DNA of 34,017 nt from Oscillospiraceae bacterium (GCA_015064025.1 SVSZ01000013.1:1-34017), one strand, 5' to 3'. Shown: positions 24,243-31,501, counted from the first letter of the stretch. Notes: generated by a model not told the origin, from the sequence alone. Made by a program: numbers and translations.

Positions 24243-24327
24243 GATGACTGAAAAAAGCCTATGCCACTAAGGGATAGGCTTTTTCAGTCATCTGAAGCAA
24301 CTCTCCCAAAAAGAGAGTTGCTTTTTT
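24243..24327 (+). terminator. Two tandem terminator hairpins behind the AraC gene
   Basis: Hairpin 1 is an 18-19 bp stem (24243-24262 with 24274-24292), core GATGACTG/CAGTCATC, with one bulged A. Hairpin 2 is AGCAACTCTC/GAGAGTTGCT (24296-24305, 24313-24322), followed by TTTTT. Hairpin 2 is a classical rho-independent terminator. The 60 bases before hairpin 1 (24183-24242) hold no gene. Confidence 0.85.
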
Positions 24328-24346
24328 GCCTTCTCAAAATTGTCGG

Positions 24347-24375
24347 TTGAAAAGAGAGTTTTGATGTGGTAGAAT
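24347..24375 (+). promoter_or_regulatory. Sigma-A promoter of kinase-murQ-DUF4838 operon
   Basis: TTGAAA (24347-24352), 17 bp, TAGAAT (24370-24375). It fixes the operon start and shows that an in-frame ATG at 24366 lies inside the promoter and cannot be the initiator. Confidence 0.85.
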
Positions 24376-24425
24376 ATACCCATATCCCGTATGAAACAAA
24401 AAAACAACACTTGGAGGATCGAACA

Positions 24426-25526
24426 GTGAGTAGGATCGCGCATTTTTCCCGAAATTTACGAAGAATACGTGCTTTGCGAGGATTGACACAACGTACGCTC
24501 GGTGAGCGGTTGGGATTTTCAGAAAAGACCGTGAGCAAATGGGAATGCGGTGCGGCGATCCCCGACGTGGAGACACTGTTTTCCCTGTGTGAGATCCTGC
24601 AAACGACGGTTGAAGCACTTTTCTCCGACGGCTTACGGTATTTCCTCGGTATTGACGGGGGAGGTACCAAAACAGCACTGATGCTTGCCGATGAGGAGGG
24701 GCGGATTTTGCGCACGCACCGTGCGGACGCCTGCAATCCTGTCGATATCGGTATGGAGAATGCGCAAAGGATCTTGAAGGATGCGATCTTCGAAGTCTGC
24801 CGTGGGATCCCTCTTTCCTCGGTTTGTATGTTTGCGGGAATCGCGGGTGGCTCCTCGGGAGACACCAAGGAACGCCTATATTCTTTTTTCAAGCAATTTG
24901 GATTTGCCGCCTTTGAAAATGATTCGGATAACAGAAGCATCATCGCGGCAGGTCTTGGGGATGCGGACGGAATTACCGTGATCCTGGGAACGGGCTTTTG
25001 CGTCTATACGCAAAAGGGTGGAAAGCATCACCGCATCGGCGGATGGGGATATTTGATCGATGACGGGGGGAGCGGATATAATCTCGGTCGCGATGCTTTG
25101 CACGCATATTTTTCCGCATATGACGGGACAGGGGAGAAAACACTCCTTACCGAGGAGATCGACCGCATTCGCGCAGGCGGTGTCGAGGGACTTATCACTT
25201 ACGTTTACGGAAACGGAAAAAAGGCAGTCGCCTCCATGACGCCTGCCGTGATCGCCGCTCATCGACGCGGAGATACTGTAGCAACCGCGATCCTTGAACG
25301 CAATATGGAGGAGGCGGCGCGCGTGATCGCGTGCGCGTCTCGGGAATTTGATGGTGCGTCCGTTCCCGTGATTCTTGCGGGCGGACTTACGAACGAAGCA
25401 TGTGTGCTTGAATGCTTGTGTGACAAGCTTTCGGGTATTGGGATCGACAGAATCGAGATCCTTGCGTGCGAGCCCGTGGTGGGCGCTCTCATGCTTGCGA
25501 AAAAACAGAAGGGAGAAGAGCTGTGA
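24426..25526 (+). CDS. BadF/BadG-type amino-sugar kinase fused to N-terminal XRE-like HTH
   Basis: A 366-residue two-domain protein. Residues about 8-65 are a Cro/XRE helix-turn-helix (LRRIRALRGLTQRTLGERLG followed by FSEKTVSKWE). Residues about 70-365 are an ASKHA-fold kinase of the BadF/BadG/BcrA group: phosphate-1 motif FLGIDGGGTKTALML, VILGTGFCVY, GGWGYLIDDGGSGYNLGRDAL (typical of GlcNAc kinases) and VILAGGLTNE. The same kinase family contains clostridial MurK, which phosphorylates MurNAc and GlcNAc. GTG 24426 is the start, with GGAGG at 24413-24417; the stop overlaps the murQ start. It likely phosphorylates MurNAc/GlcNAc and may also regulate the operon by DNA binding, as ROK repressors do with another fold. 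The kinase call is solid; regulation is inference. Confidence 0.9.
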   Translation: MSRIAHFSRNLRRIRALRGLTQRTLGERLGFSEKTVSKWECGAAIPDVETLFSLCEILQTTVEALFSDGLRYFLGIDGGGTKTALMLADEEGRILRTHRADACNPVDIGMENAQRILKDAIFEVCRGIPLSSVCMFAGIAGGSSGDTKERLYSFFKQFGFAAFENDSDNRSIIAAGLGDADGITVILGTGFCVYTQKGGKHHRIGGWGYLIDDGGSGYNLGRDALHAYFSAYDGTGEKTLLTEEIDRIRAGGVEGLITYVYGNGKKAVASMTPAVIAAHRRGDTVATAILERNMEEAARVIACASREFDGASVPVILAGGLTNEACVLECLCDKLSGIGIDRIEILACEPVVGALMLAKKQKGEEL

Positions 25527-26338
25527 GCGAAACAGAAAAGAGAAATCCGAAAACGATGCATATCGACAAGGCAAGCACGAAGGAGATCCTTGCCTTGATC
25601 CAGGAGGAAAATTACAATGCCGTGACGGCGATCGAGCCGGCGCTCCCGGCGATCGGGCATGCCTGCGATATGATCACGGAGAGGATGAAGCGAGGCGGCA
25701 GATTGATCTACATCGGTGCCGGTACGTCCGGAAGACTCGGCGTGATCGATGCGGCAGAGTGCCCGCCCACCTACGGTGTTTCTCCGGAGCTTGTCAGCGG
25801 CATCATTGCGGGCGGGTATGACCGCATGGTGAGCGCGGGCGAGAGCGCCGAGGACAGTGGAGATAGGGGCGTTTCGGATCTGCGGGGAAAAAATCCGAAC
25901 GAAAATGACACGGTTCTTGGAATTTCCGTTGCGGGAAATGCCGCCTACGTTGCGGATGCACTCCTCTATGCAAGGAAGTGCGGCTGCCTCACGGTCGGTT
26001 TGACCTCCAATCGAGGTAGCAGACTGGATGCGGAATCTGAAATCTCGATCGTGACTGAGACGGGTGCGGAGGTCGTAACGGGGTCTACGAGAATGAAGGC
26101 GGGATCTGCGCACAAAATGGTTTTGAACATGATCTCTACCTGTGTGATGATCCGTATGGGGAATGTGTACGAAAATATGATGATCAATCTGCGCCCTACG
26201 AATATCAAGCTGAAAAGGCGTGTGATCTCCATCGTGTGTGAGATCCTTTCCTGCGACGAGGCGCGTGCTACAGAGCTTCTTGATAAATATGATTGGTCGA
26301 TCAGACGCTTAGTTGACAGCGAGGAGGTAACAGAATGA
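25523..26338 (+). CDS. murQ: N-acetylmuramic acid 6-phosphate etherase
   Basis: Cleaves the D-lactyl ether of MurNAc-6-phosphate to give GlcNAc-6-phosphate and lactate, a step in peptidoglycan recycling, in the cytosol. The 271-residue protein has a SIS fold with the MurQ signature IYIGAGTSGRLGVIDAAECPPTYG (catalytic E79). It also has SAGESAED with the second acidic residue (E107/E110), GISVAGNAAYV, and GSTRMKAGSAHKMVLNMIST. It is about 25 residues shorter than E. coli MurQ (298), mostly at the C-terminus. The start is GTG 25523 with GGGAGAAG upstream, overlapping the TGA of the kinase gene. Its stop overlaps the ATG of the DUF4838 gene. A longer frame to 25466 inside the kinase gene is unlikely. 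Confidence 0.96.
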   Translation: MSETEKRNPKTMHIDKASTKEILALIQEENYNAVTAIEPALPAIGHACDMITERMKRGGRLIYIGAGTSGRLGVIDAAECPPTYGVSPELVSGIIAGGYDRMVSAGESAEDSGDRGVSDLRGKNPNENDTVLGISVAGNAAYVADALLYARKCGCLTVGLTSNRGSRLDAESEISIVTETGAEVVTGSTRMKAGSAHKMVLNMISTCVMIRMGNVYENMMINLRPTNIKLKRRVISIVCEILSCDEARATELLDKYDWSIRRLVDSEEVTE

Positions 26339-28080
26339 GATACGCCGAGATCGTAGCAAGCGGACGCAGCGAATACCACATCGTAGGCTCTTATTTTGCG
26401 GATGAATGCGAGAGGCATGCGGCGTCTGAGCTCCAAAAATACATATACGAGGCAACCGACGTGCTTGTGCCGTACTATTCGGATATTTGTTCCAAAAGGG
26501 GACGCGAGATCCTTGTCGGCAAGGATGCAAGAAATGCGGAAGAATATCTTGCTGCGGGAGAGATTGAGAGCCTTGGTGAGGAGGGCTTCCTTGTCCGCTG
26601 CGCGGAGGATGGAACGCTTCTCATCTGCGGCGGTACCTCTCGTGGAACACTTTACGGCGTATATGCTTTTTTGGAGCGTTTTTTGGGATTTCGTTCCTTT
26701 CGGGCGGATATTGAGCGCATCGATCATACGGACGCGTTCAGAGTCCCGATAGCGGATCTCAGGGAGACTCCTGATTTTGAATATCGGGATGCTTATTTCC
26801 GCGGCGCCTTTGACGGCGGCTTTGCTTCGAAAAACCGACTGAACACCTCTGTTGCGGATATTTCGAGAGAAAAAGGGCTGAACATGAAGTTTTTCAGTGC
26901 CCACCACACCTTTGAAAGCCTTCTTCCTTCAAGGGAGTATTACGGGAAGCATCCGGAATATTATGCCTTGATCGGTGGGAGACGCTGTCCTACGCAGCCG
27001 TGTCTTTCCAATGAGGAGGTCGTTCGCATCATGACCGAAAATGTGCAAAGGACCGTGCGAGAAAATCCGCATGCGCGTGTTTTCTCGGTGGCGCAGAACG
27101 ACAATATGGAATATTGCCAATGTGATCGTTGCCGCGCAGTGGATGAGCGTGAGGGATCGCCCGCGGGAAGCATGATCACCTTTGTCAACCGTGTGGCAGA
27201 GGCTGTGGAGAGAGAGGCGCCCGACGTTCTGATCCATACCTTTGCCTATCAGTACACAAGACACGCCCCGCGTTTTGTAAGACCGCGGGCGAACGTGATC
27301 GTGCGCCTTTGCAATATTGAGTGCGAGTGGTCCGAGCCCTTTGAGGAGCTTGCAAGGGCAAATGAAGGAAGCGAGGCGGCGGAGTTTGTTAAGGACATCG
27401 GAGATTGGACAAGGATCTGTCAAAGAGTCTATATCTGGGATTATGCGGTGAACTACAGTAACTACCTGCAGCCCTTCCCGAATTTTTACCAGATGGCACA
27501 GAACATCAGATTTTACAAGCGAATGGGGATCCGAGGCGTTTTGCAGGAGGGCAATTTCTCCTACGGCGGCGGTGCGGCAATGGATGAATTGAAGTCCTAT
27601 CTGATCGGTCGTCTGCTTTGGAACGCGAACGCGGACACGGATGCTCTGATTGATGAATTTTTATCGGGAGTCTACGGTAAGGGTGCTCCCTATCTTAAGG
27701 AGTACATCAAGCGATTGACCGCATCTGTCAAGGGATATCGCTTAGGCATTTACGATGCCCCCGACAGCCCGTATTTTCATGATGCGGATATAGAGGAATA
27801 CGAGAATCTGTTCCGCTCTGCAATGAACGCGGAAAGTGGGGAAGTGCGAGAGCGGATCGAGAGAGAATTCTTGTCGGTTGAGTATCTCAAGACCGCGCGC
27901 ATTGAAGACAGTGCTGCACGTGCCGATGCAGTGGACGCGCTTTCGAAAAAGATCGTCCGTTTCCGCTTGACGGAGATCATGGAGCGCCGTAATCTGTACG
28001 ATTCCTTTGAGTTTATCAAGCGCTCGCGTTACGCCAAGGACCGTACGGGGCAGTATAATATGTACTACGTTGTAAAATAA
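26335..28080 (+). CDS. DUF4838 glycosidase-like protein with GH67N-type domain
   Basis: A 581-residue protein. The N-terminal domain (about 1-125) has the alpha-glucuronidase/GH20b-type fold pattern: AASELQKYI, EILVGKDARN, EGFLVRCAEDGTLLICGGTSRGTLYGVYAFLERFLG. The central region matches DUF4838: ALIGGRRCPTQPCLSNEEVV, then SVAQNDNMEYCQCDRC with the C261/C263/C266 cysteine cluster, SMITFVNRVAEAVE and IHTFAYQYT. DUF4838 proteins occur in polysaccharide-use loci and are suspected glycosidases; the reaction is not established. No signal peptide is present, so it is cytosolic. Its ATG overlaps the murQ stop (ATGA). Coupling to a MurNAc/GlcNAc-type kinase and MurQ suggests action on a cell-wall or amino-sugar-containing oligosaccharide. 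It is the last gene before a strong terminator. Confidence 0.86.
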   Translation: MRYAEIVASGRSEYHIVGSYFADECERHAASELQKYIYEATDVLVPYYSDICSKRGREILVGKDARNAEEYLAAGEIESLGEEGFLVRCAEDGTLLICGGTSRGTLYGVYAFLERFLGFRSFRADIERIDHTDAFRVPIADLRETPDFEYRDAYFRGAFDGGFASKNRLNTSVADISREKGLNMKFFSAHHTFESLLPSREYYGKHPEYYALIGGRRCPTQPCLSNEEVVRIMTENVQRTVRENPHARVFSVAQNDNMEYCQCDRCRAVDEREGSPAGSMITFVNRVAEAVEREAPDVLIHTFAYQYTRHAPRFVRPRANVIVRLCNIECEWSEPFEELARANEGSEAAEFVKDIGDWTRICQRVYIWDYAVNYSNYLQPFPNFYQMAQNIRFYKRMGIRGVLQEGNFSYGGGAAMDELKSYLIGRLLWNANADTDALIDEFLSGVYGKGAPYLKEYIKRLTASVKGYRLGIYDAPDSPYFHDADIEEYENLFRSAMNAESGEVRERIEREFLSVEYLKTARIEDSAARADAVDALSKKIVRFRLTEIMERRNLYDSFEFIKRSRYAKDRTGQYNMYYVVK

Positions 28081-28101
28081 ACGCGATAAATGCAAAACGA
28101 A

Positions 28102-28145
28102 ATCAAGGGGCAGACGAAATGAAATCCATTCGTCTGCCCCTTGAT
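28102..28145. terminator. Bidirectional terminator between DUF4838 gene and ferritin-like gene
   Basis: A perfect 17 bp inverted repeat, 28102-28118 with 28129-28145 (core AAGGGGCAGACG/CGTCTGCCCCTT), between convergent genes. The T runs are short on both sides. Confidence 0.8.
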
Positions 28146-28147
28146 GT

Positions 28148-28582
28148 TTAAAGGAAACCGCGGATGTCGATGGCAAGCTGCTCTTCGAGATTGATCAATC
28201 TTTTTGTGATATCCTTTGACACCTCGTCAGCCGCCTTGTATTGATTCAGATATTTGTTGAGTGATTTGACACCCATATTGCAGCCGTCTGTCATGAGATC
28301 GGCAATCGTATGATCCGACTCATGCATGGCAAGCTTGATATTGGCCTTCATCCAAGACATGCTTTTGGCAATGGGATTGGGATCCTTTCCGTCATCCTTG
28401 TATTTCTCAAGGAGCTTCTGTATTTCACTGTTGAGCTTCTCATGCTCGTCCTTGCAGTCCAGAAGATATTTTTTCAGCTTCGGGGATTTAACGTAGTCCG
28501 CAACCTCGCGGATCGAGGATGTGCCCATTTTTACACCCGCGTCGCATTCACGCAATAGTTTTATTGTATCCTGTTCGATCAT
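28148..28582 (-). CDS. Small ferritin-like four-helix protein (DUF2383-like)
   Basis: A 144-residue, all-helical protein with acidic and histidine residues spaced as in ferritin-like bundles: LLRECDAGVKMGTSSIREVAD, LLDCKDEHEKLNSEI, IKLAMHESDHTIADLMTDGCNMGVKSLNKY. Similar proteins in Clostridia are annotated only as hypothetical or DUF2383-like; a metal-binding or stress role is a guess. The start is ATG 28582, 6 bases after AGGAGGG; an extension to 28804 would read antisense through the tRNA gene and is rejected. It is a single gene with its own promoter, divergent from tRNA-Ala. Confidence 0.8.
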   Translation of the reverse strand: MIEQDTIKLLRECDAGVKMGTSSIREVADYVKSPKLKKYLLDCKDEHEKLNSEIQKLLEKYKDDGKDPNPIAKSMSWMKANIKLAMHESDHTIADLMTDGCNMGVKSLNKYLNQYKAADEVSKDITKRLINLEEQLAIDIRGFL

Positions 28583-28628
28583 TTTTTGCCCTCCTGCTTT
28601 TTTTAGTAAGTATTTCCGCCTACGGGAG

Positions 28629-28657
28629 ACTTTATACGTATGGGGTGTTTTTTTCAA
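28629..28657 (-). promoter_or_regulatory. Promoter of ferritin-like gene
   Basis: Minus-strand TTGAAA (28657-28652), 17 bp, TAAAGT (28634-28629). The overlapping TATAAA two bases upstream is an alternative -10. Confidence 0.6.
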
Positions 28658-28664
28658 AATACAC

Positions 28665-28693
28665 TTGACAAACAAAAAGCCGTATGATATGAT
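28665..28693 (+). promoter_or_regulatory. Sigma-A promoter of tRNA-Ala
   Basis: TTGACA (28665-28670), 17 bp, TATGAT (28688-28693), ending 10 bases before the mature tRNA 5' end. The -35 is perfect, as usual for stable RNA. Confidence 0.9.
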
Positions 28694-28703
28694 TATTATC
28701 CGA

Positions 28704-28779
28704 GGGGCGTTAGCGCAGCTGGGAGCGCACGACACTGGCAGTGTCGGGGTCACGGGTTCGAATCCCGTACGCTCCACCA
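28704..28779 (+). tRNA. tRNA-Ala (anticodon GGC)
   Basis: A 76-base cloverleaf. The acceptor arms GGGGCGT/ACGCTCC pair with a G3-U70 wobble, the alanine identity element. The D stem is GCGC/GCGC. The anticodon stem CGACA/TGTCG encloses the loop CTGGCAG, giving anticodon GGC (reads GCC and GCU). The T arm is ACGGG-TTCGAAT-CCCGT. The CCA end is encoded (28777-28779). Its own promoter lies just upstream. Confidence 0.97.
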
Positions 28780-28877
28780 GCGGCAAGCTGCCGCCCCCAA
28801 TCATCGGGGGAATACGGTGCTATGCCAAGCTTCATACCACGATGGCGGTGTTCGGTTTTAAGGCCCACGCCTCCACC

Positions 28878-28912
28878 AAAAAGGAAAGTCGCGCAAGCGG
28901 CTTTTTCTTTTT
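28878..28912 (+). terminator. Terminator of the tRNA-Ala transcript
   Basis: AAAAAGGAAAGTCG and CGGCTTTTTCTTTTT form a long stem around the loop CGCAAG and end in T. It lies about 100 bases past the tRNA 3' end. Confidence 0.75.
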
Positions 28913-28963
28913 GTACTTCACTCTTCACTTTTCTCTAAATCCCCTGCACGACTTTTCCGGAGA

Positions 28964-28990
28964 AGAGATAAGAGAGGAGAGATAAGAGAG
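28964..28990. repeat. Tandem 13-base purine-rich direct repeat
   Basis: AGAGATAAGAGAG occurs at 28964-28976 and again at 28978-28990, with a period of 14 bases. No function is evident. Confidence 0.7.
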
Positions 28991-29103
28991 AAAAGAAAAG
29001 GTAACAGAATTTTAAATTTCTTTAAAACGTGCATATGACCATATGATGAAGTGAAAAAACTGAAAGGCTAAGACGCACGTATGGCTTCAAAATCCTATAA
29101 GTC

Positions 29104-29159
29104 AGCCAAAAAGGAAGGCACCGTTGGCATAGCCGATGGCGCCTTCCCTTTTGCTGGCT
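29104..29159. terminator. Long bidirectional hairpin terminator of GH20 gene
   Basis: Outer arms AGCCA/TGGCT, main stem GGAAGGC/GCCTTCC with A and T tracts around it, and inner stem GTTGGC-ATA-GCCGAT form one long hairpin. It lies 40 bases past the minus-strand GH20 stop and ends in T on both strands. Confidence 0.8.
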
Positions 29160-29199
29160 TGTTCATTGTGCGATTCGAAGCCCGAGAATTGCTTTCTTA

Positions 29200-30591
29200 T
29201 TACCACGCAAAGGTGTCGTGGAGCTGACGCGCGCAGAATCCGCTGTCGGCGTAGGAAATCCCCTCGGCAGGGGAAAGCTTGCGAAGGATCGTGGCGATCT
29301 CAAGATTGCGGTGTCCCGTGTGCTCTGACCAATCGGTTTTGGGAAGTCCGCATTTGCGTGCGAAATACAGAATCGAGGAGGTGCCTGTGTGGAGCGTGTG
29401 CCAGGTCGTCATCATGAGACCGTCGGTTCCATGCTCTGTGGCGGTTTTGTAGTGAGCATCGATATTTCTCGGCTTATCCCAAGGACATCCGAGAACGTCA
29501 AAGCCCGCCTCCTTGAAAATGAGAGAGGAACGGACGGGGGAGTCCTGTGTTTCATAATGCCAATCCGCGATGACGCTGTCGGGGTGAAGTGCATGAAGGA
29601 CAGGGCGCATTTTTTCCTCTGTGGGAAGGACCGCGCGACGCTTTTCCTCCGTGTCCGCATTGGTGTTGTAGGGGACTAACATATCTCCCCAAAGAATGGG
29701 GCGGCGTCCCTCCGTGATGACCTCATGCGTCAGCTCCCGCAGATAAGATTGAAGCCCATTCAAGGGATAGTATTCGGAGGAATAGAGGTATGCCTCATCA
29801 CAGCCGATGTGGAAAAACTCTCCGTTTCCAAACAACTCGTAAAGCTCACGCCGCATCCTTCGAAGAAGATCGCGGGAGGCGGTTGAGAAGATATCCCAGC
29901 ACCAGCCGTCGGGCGTGAAGAGGTATTGAAGAGCGGGATTCTGGTCGAGAACGACGTGCTTGCCCGAATCGAGACGGCAGGCGGAAGCGTGACCGAGATG
30001 GTTGATCATGGGGATCGGTTCCATACCAAGCGCACGTGCCTCGCGAAGGATGGGGGTGATCTCCTTCTTGGTGTATGCGTTTTTCCAAGCGAGCTCCGAG
30101 AGAACGTCAAAGCGCAGCATCCCCCAGAATTCCAGCACAACGTGCGTATAGGAGAGCACACCGCAAAGGCGCACAAGACGGCGAAGGACGGGTAGCGTCG
30201 TGTTTGGGAATACGCAAAGATGGATCATGCGACGGGACACGGAAAAGCTGCCGTGAACGTCACATACGGGGGCGCAGTAGGTGTCGGGCTTACCTCCGAC
30301 GGCGCGGATCTGCAAAAGCAGTGCGGAAAAACCGCGCAGGGTACCTTTAAGATCGCGCCCGCGGATGCCGATGCCAAAGGGACGGATGCAAAGCGTGTAT
30401 TCGTCCGTCTCGTTCAAAGGAAGAAATTCTGCGTTTCCTATCGAGATCTCATTGTCGACTCCGAGATTTACGTCAAGTATTCCGCGTCTTCCGACAAAGC
30501 CGCCCCAAATATCCACCAGGGCATTGCCGTCGGCTGCTTTCGGAAGGGTGAGCGTTACGCGTGTGTCAAAAATGTAATTTTTTTCATCCAT
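29200..30591 (-). CDS. GH20 beta-N-acetylhexosaminidase-like protein
   Basis: A 463-residue cytosolic glycoside hydrolase of family 20, which removes terminal N-acetylhexosamines from oligosaccharides or glycoproteins by substrate-assisted catalysis. The N-terminal GH20b-like domain (about 1-105) includes IGIRGRDLKGTLRGFSALLL. The barrel carries THVVLEFWGML, MEPIPMINHLGHAS and the catalytic pair D265-E266 in FFHIGCDEAYLYSSEYY, where Cys replaces the usual Gly in HxGGDE. TTWHTLHTG follows. The start is ATG 30591 (AAAGGAG upstream); a TTG two codons earlier is too close to that site. It is a single-gene unit, divergent from an AraC regulator that probably controls it, and ends at the hairpin at 29104-29159. 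Confidence 0.9.
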   Translation of the reverse strand: MDEKNYIFDTRVTLTLPKAADGNALVDIWGGFVGRRGILDVNLGVDNEISIGNAEFLPLNETDEYTLCIRPFGIGIRGRDLKGTLRGFSALLLQIRAVGGKPDTYCAPVCDVHGSFSVSRRMIHLCVFPNTTLPVLRRLVRLCGVLSYTHVVLEFWGMLRFDVLSELAWKNAYTKKEITPILREARALGMEPIPMINHLGHASACRLDSGKHVVLDQNPALQYLFTPDGWCWDIFSTASRDLLRRMRRELYELFGNGEFFHIGCDEAYLYSSEYYPLNGLQSYLRELTHEVITEGRRPILWGDMLVPYNTNADTEEKRRAVLPTEEKMRPVLHALHPDSVIADWHYETQDSPVRSSLIFKEAGFDVLGCPWDKPRNIDAHYKTATEHGTDGLMMTTWHTLHTGTSSILYFARKCGLPKTDWSEHTGHRNLEIATILRKLSPAEGISYADSGFCARQLHDTFAW

Positions 30592-30623
30592 TTGCAACTA
30601 TCTCCTTTTTTGTCTTTAGCCTT

Positions 30624-30652
30624 ATTATACACCGCATATCTTTTCCTGTAAA
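30624..30652 (-). promoter_or_regulatory. Sigma-A promoter of GH20 gene
   Basis: Minus-strand TTTACA (30652-30647), 17 bp, TATAAT (30629-30624), preceded by GTG. It is strong and divergent from the AraC promoter. Confidence 0.85.
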
Positions 30653-30687
30653 GTCGAAAAAACAAAAGAATGGTGGATTTTTCGCTC

Positions 30688-30716
30688 TTGACACCGTTGC
30701 GTGCGTCTGGTACAAT
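30688..30716 (+). promoter_or_regulatory. Sigma-A promoter of AraC gene at 30743
   Basis: TTGACA (30688-30693), 17 bp, TACAAT (30711-30716). Nearly perfect. It places the transcription start near 30722, so a start codon inside the spacer is excluded. Confidence 0.9.
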
Positions 30717-30742
30717 ATATAAGGAATTCCTTGAAGGGGGGA

Positions 30743-31501
30743 ATGTGCGTGTTTTTTGAGAATGACGGCTTCTCCGTGCGCATTTTTGCGGTGGAGCGAT
30801 TTGTCTGGGATGCGGCGGTGCGTTCGGTGCGTCCCCGTCCCTTCGGTGCGTTGGTTTTTCGTATCGGAGGGGAAGGGCGGTTCTTTTTTGGGGATGGAAC
30901 ACGGGTGCTCTCCCGCGCGGGAGACGTGATCTACGTGCCGCAGGGGCTTTCCTATGAGGTGGAGCATACCGCAGGCGAGGTGCTGGCCATGCATTTCCGT
31001 GAGAGCGGAGGTGGGGAGCGGGCGGAGAATTACACCCCGAAGAATTCTTGTGCGGTCGCTGAGCTCTTTTTTGAAGCGCACCGTCTATTTTCTGCGGGAA
31101 CACTTCCCGCACGGATGGAGACACTTTCCGTGTTTTATAAGCTTTTGTCGATGCTTGGGGAAGGGGAGACGCAAGAGGCTTGCGAAAGCACGGCTTTTTT
31201 GCGCGCCTTTTCGATTCTTGCCGAGGAGTATGCCGATGCAGGGCTTGGCATTGCCGAGATCTGCTCCCGTGCGGGAATCTCGGAATCTGCTTTTCGCAGA
31301 AGCTTTTGCGCCCGTTACGGAAAGCCCCCCATCCGGTTTCTGACCGAGCTGCGCTTGCGTCGGGCTCAAAGGCTTTTGGTGTCGGGCAAGGAAAGCGTGG
31401 AGAGCATTGCGCTTTCCTGCGGCTTTCGGGACGTCAAATACTTTTATCGCGTTTTCAAGCGTTATTTCGGCACAACTCCCTCGGAATCGCGATCGGTTTG
31501 A
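30743..31501 (+). CDS. AraC-family transcriptional regulator (cupin + HTH)
   Basis: A 252-residue regulator. The N-terminal cupin shows FGALVFRIGGEGRFFFGDG and SRAGDVIYVPQGLSYEVEH. The C-terminal HTH pair is GIAEICSRAGISESAFRRSFCARYGKPPIRFLTE, then SVESIALSCGFRDVKYFYRVFKRYFGTTPSE. It is predicted to control the divergent GH20 gene 150 bp away in response to an amino-sugar ligand (inference). ATG 30743 follows AAGGGGGG with short spacing; GTG 30749 is an alternative. GC is high and like its neighbours, unlike the AT-rich AraC gene at 23337. No clear terminator follows; the gap to nifJ holds the nifJ promoter. Confidence 0.92.
   Translation: MCVFFENDGFSVRIFAVERFVWDAAVRSVRPRPFGALVFRIGGEGRFFFGDGTRVLSRAGDVIYVPQGLSYEVEHTAGEVLAMHFRESGGGERAENYTPKNSCAVAELFFEAHRLFSAGTLPARMETLSVFYKLLSMLGEGETQEACESTAFLRAFSILAEEYADAGLGIAEICSRAGISESAFRRSFCARYGKPPIRFLTELRLRRAQRLLVSGKESVESIALSCGFRDVKYFYRVFKRYFGTTPSESRSV

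Larger units (their letters stand above)
28780..29199. other. 420-base gene-free stretch with tRNA trailer hairpins, repeats and terminators
   Basis: No supported coding gene. In order it holds a palindrome GCGGCA-AGC-TGCCGC right after the tRNA, then a CCCCC/GGGGG hairpin (about 28794-28810). A second tRNA-3'-like ACGCCTCCACCA ends at 28878, followed by a terminator (28878-28912). A purine-rich tandem repeat lies at 28964-28990, and a possible promoter-like TTTAAA-17-TATGAC at about 29012-29040. A large hairpin covers 29104-29159. Confidence 0.7.

Noticed and set aside
24366-24425. ATG 24366 as start of the HTH-kinase
   Set aside because: It lies inside the -35/-10 promoter (24347-24375); GTG 24426 has a perfectly spaced GGAGG.
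28583-28804. N-terminal extension of the ferritin-like gene (reading RTGFEPVTPTLPVS)
   Set aside because: This is the antisense reading of tRNA-Ala, a classic false extension. AGGAGGG just before ATG 28582 fixes the start.
28803-28878. Second functional tRNA behind tRNA-Ala
   Set aside because: The 3' end looks tRNA-like, but no matching acceptor, D or anticodon arms can be drawn.
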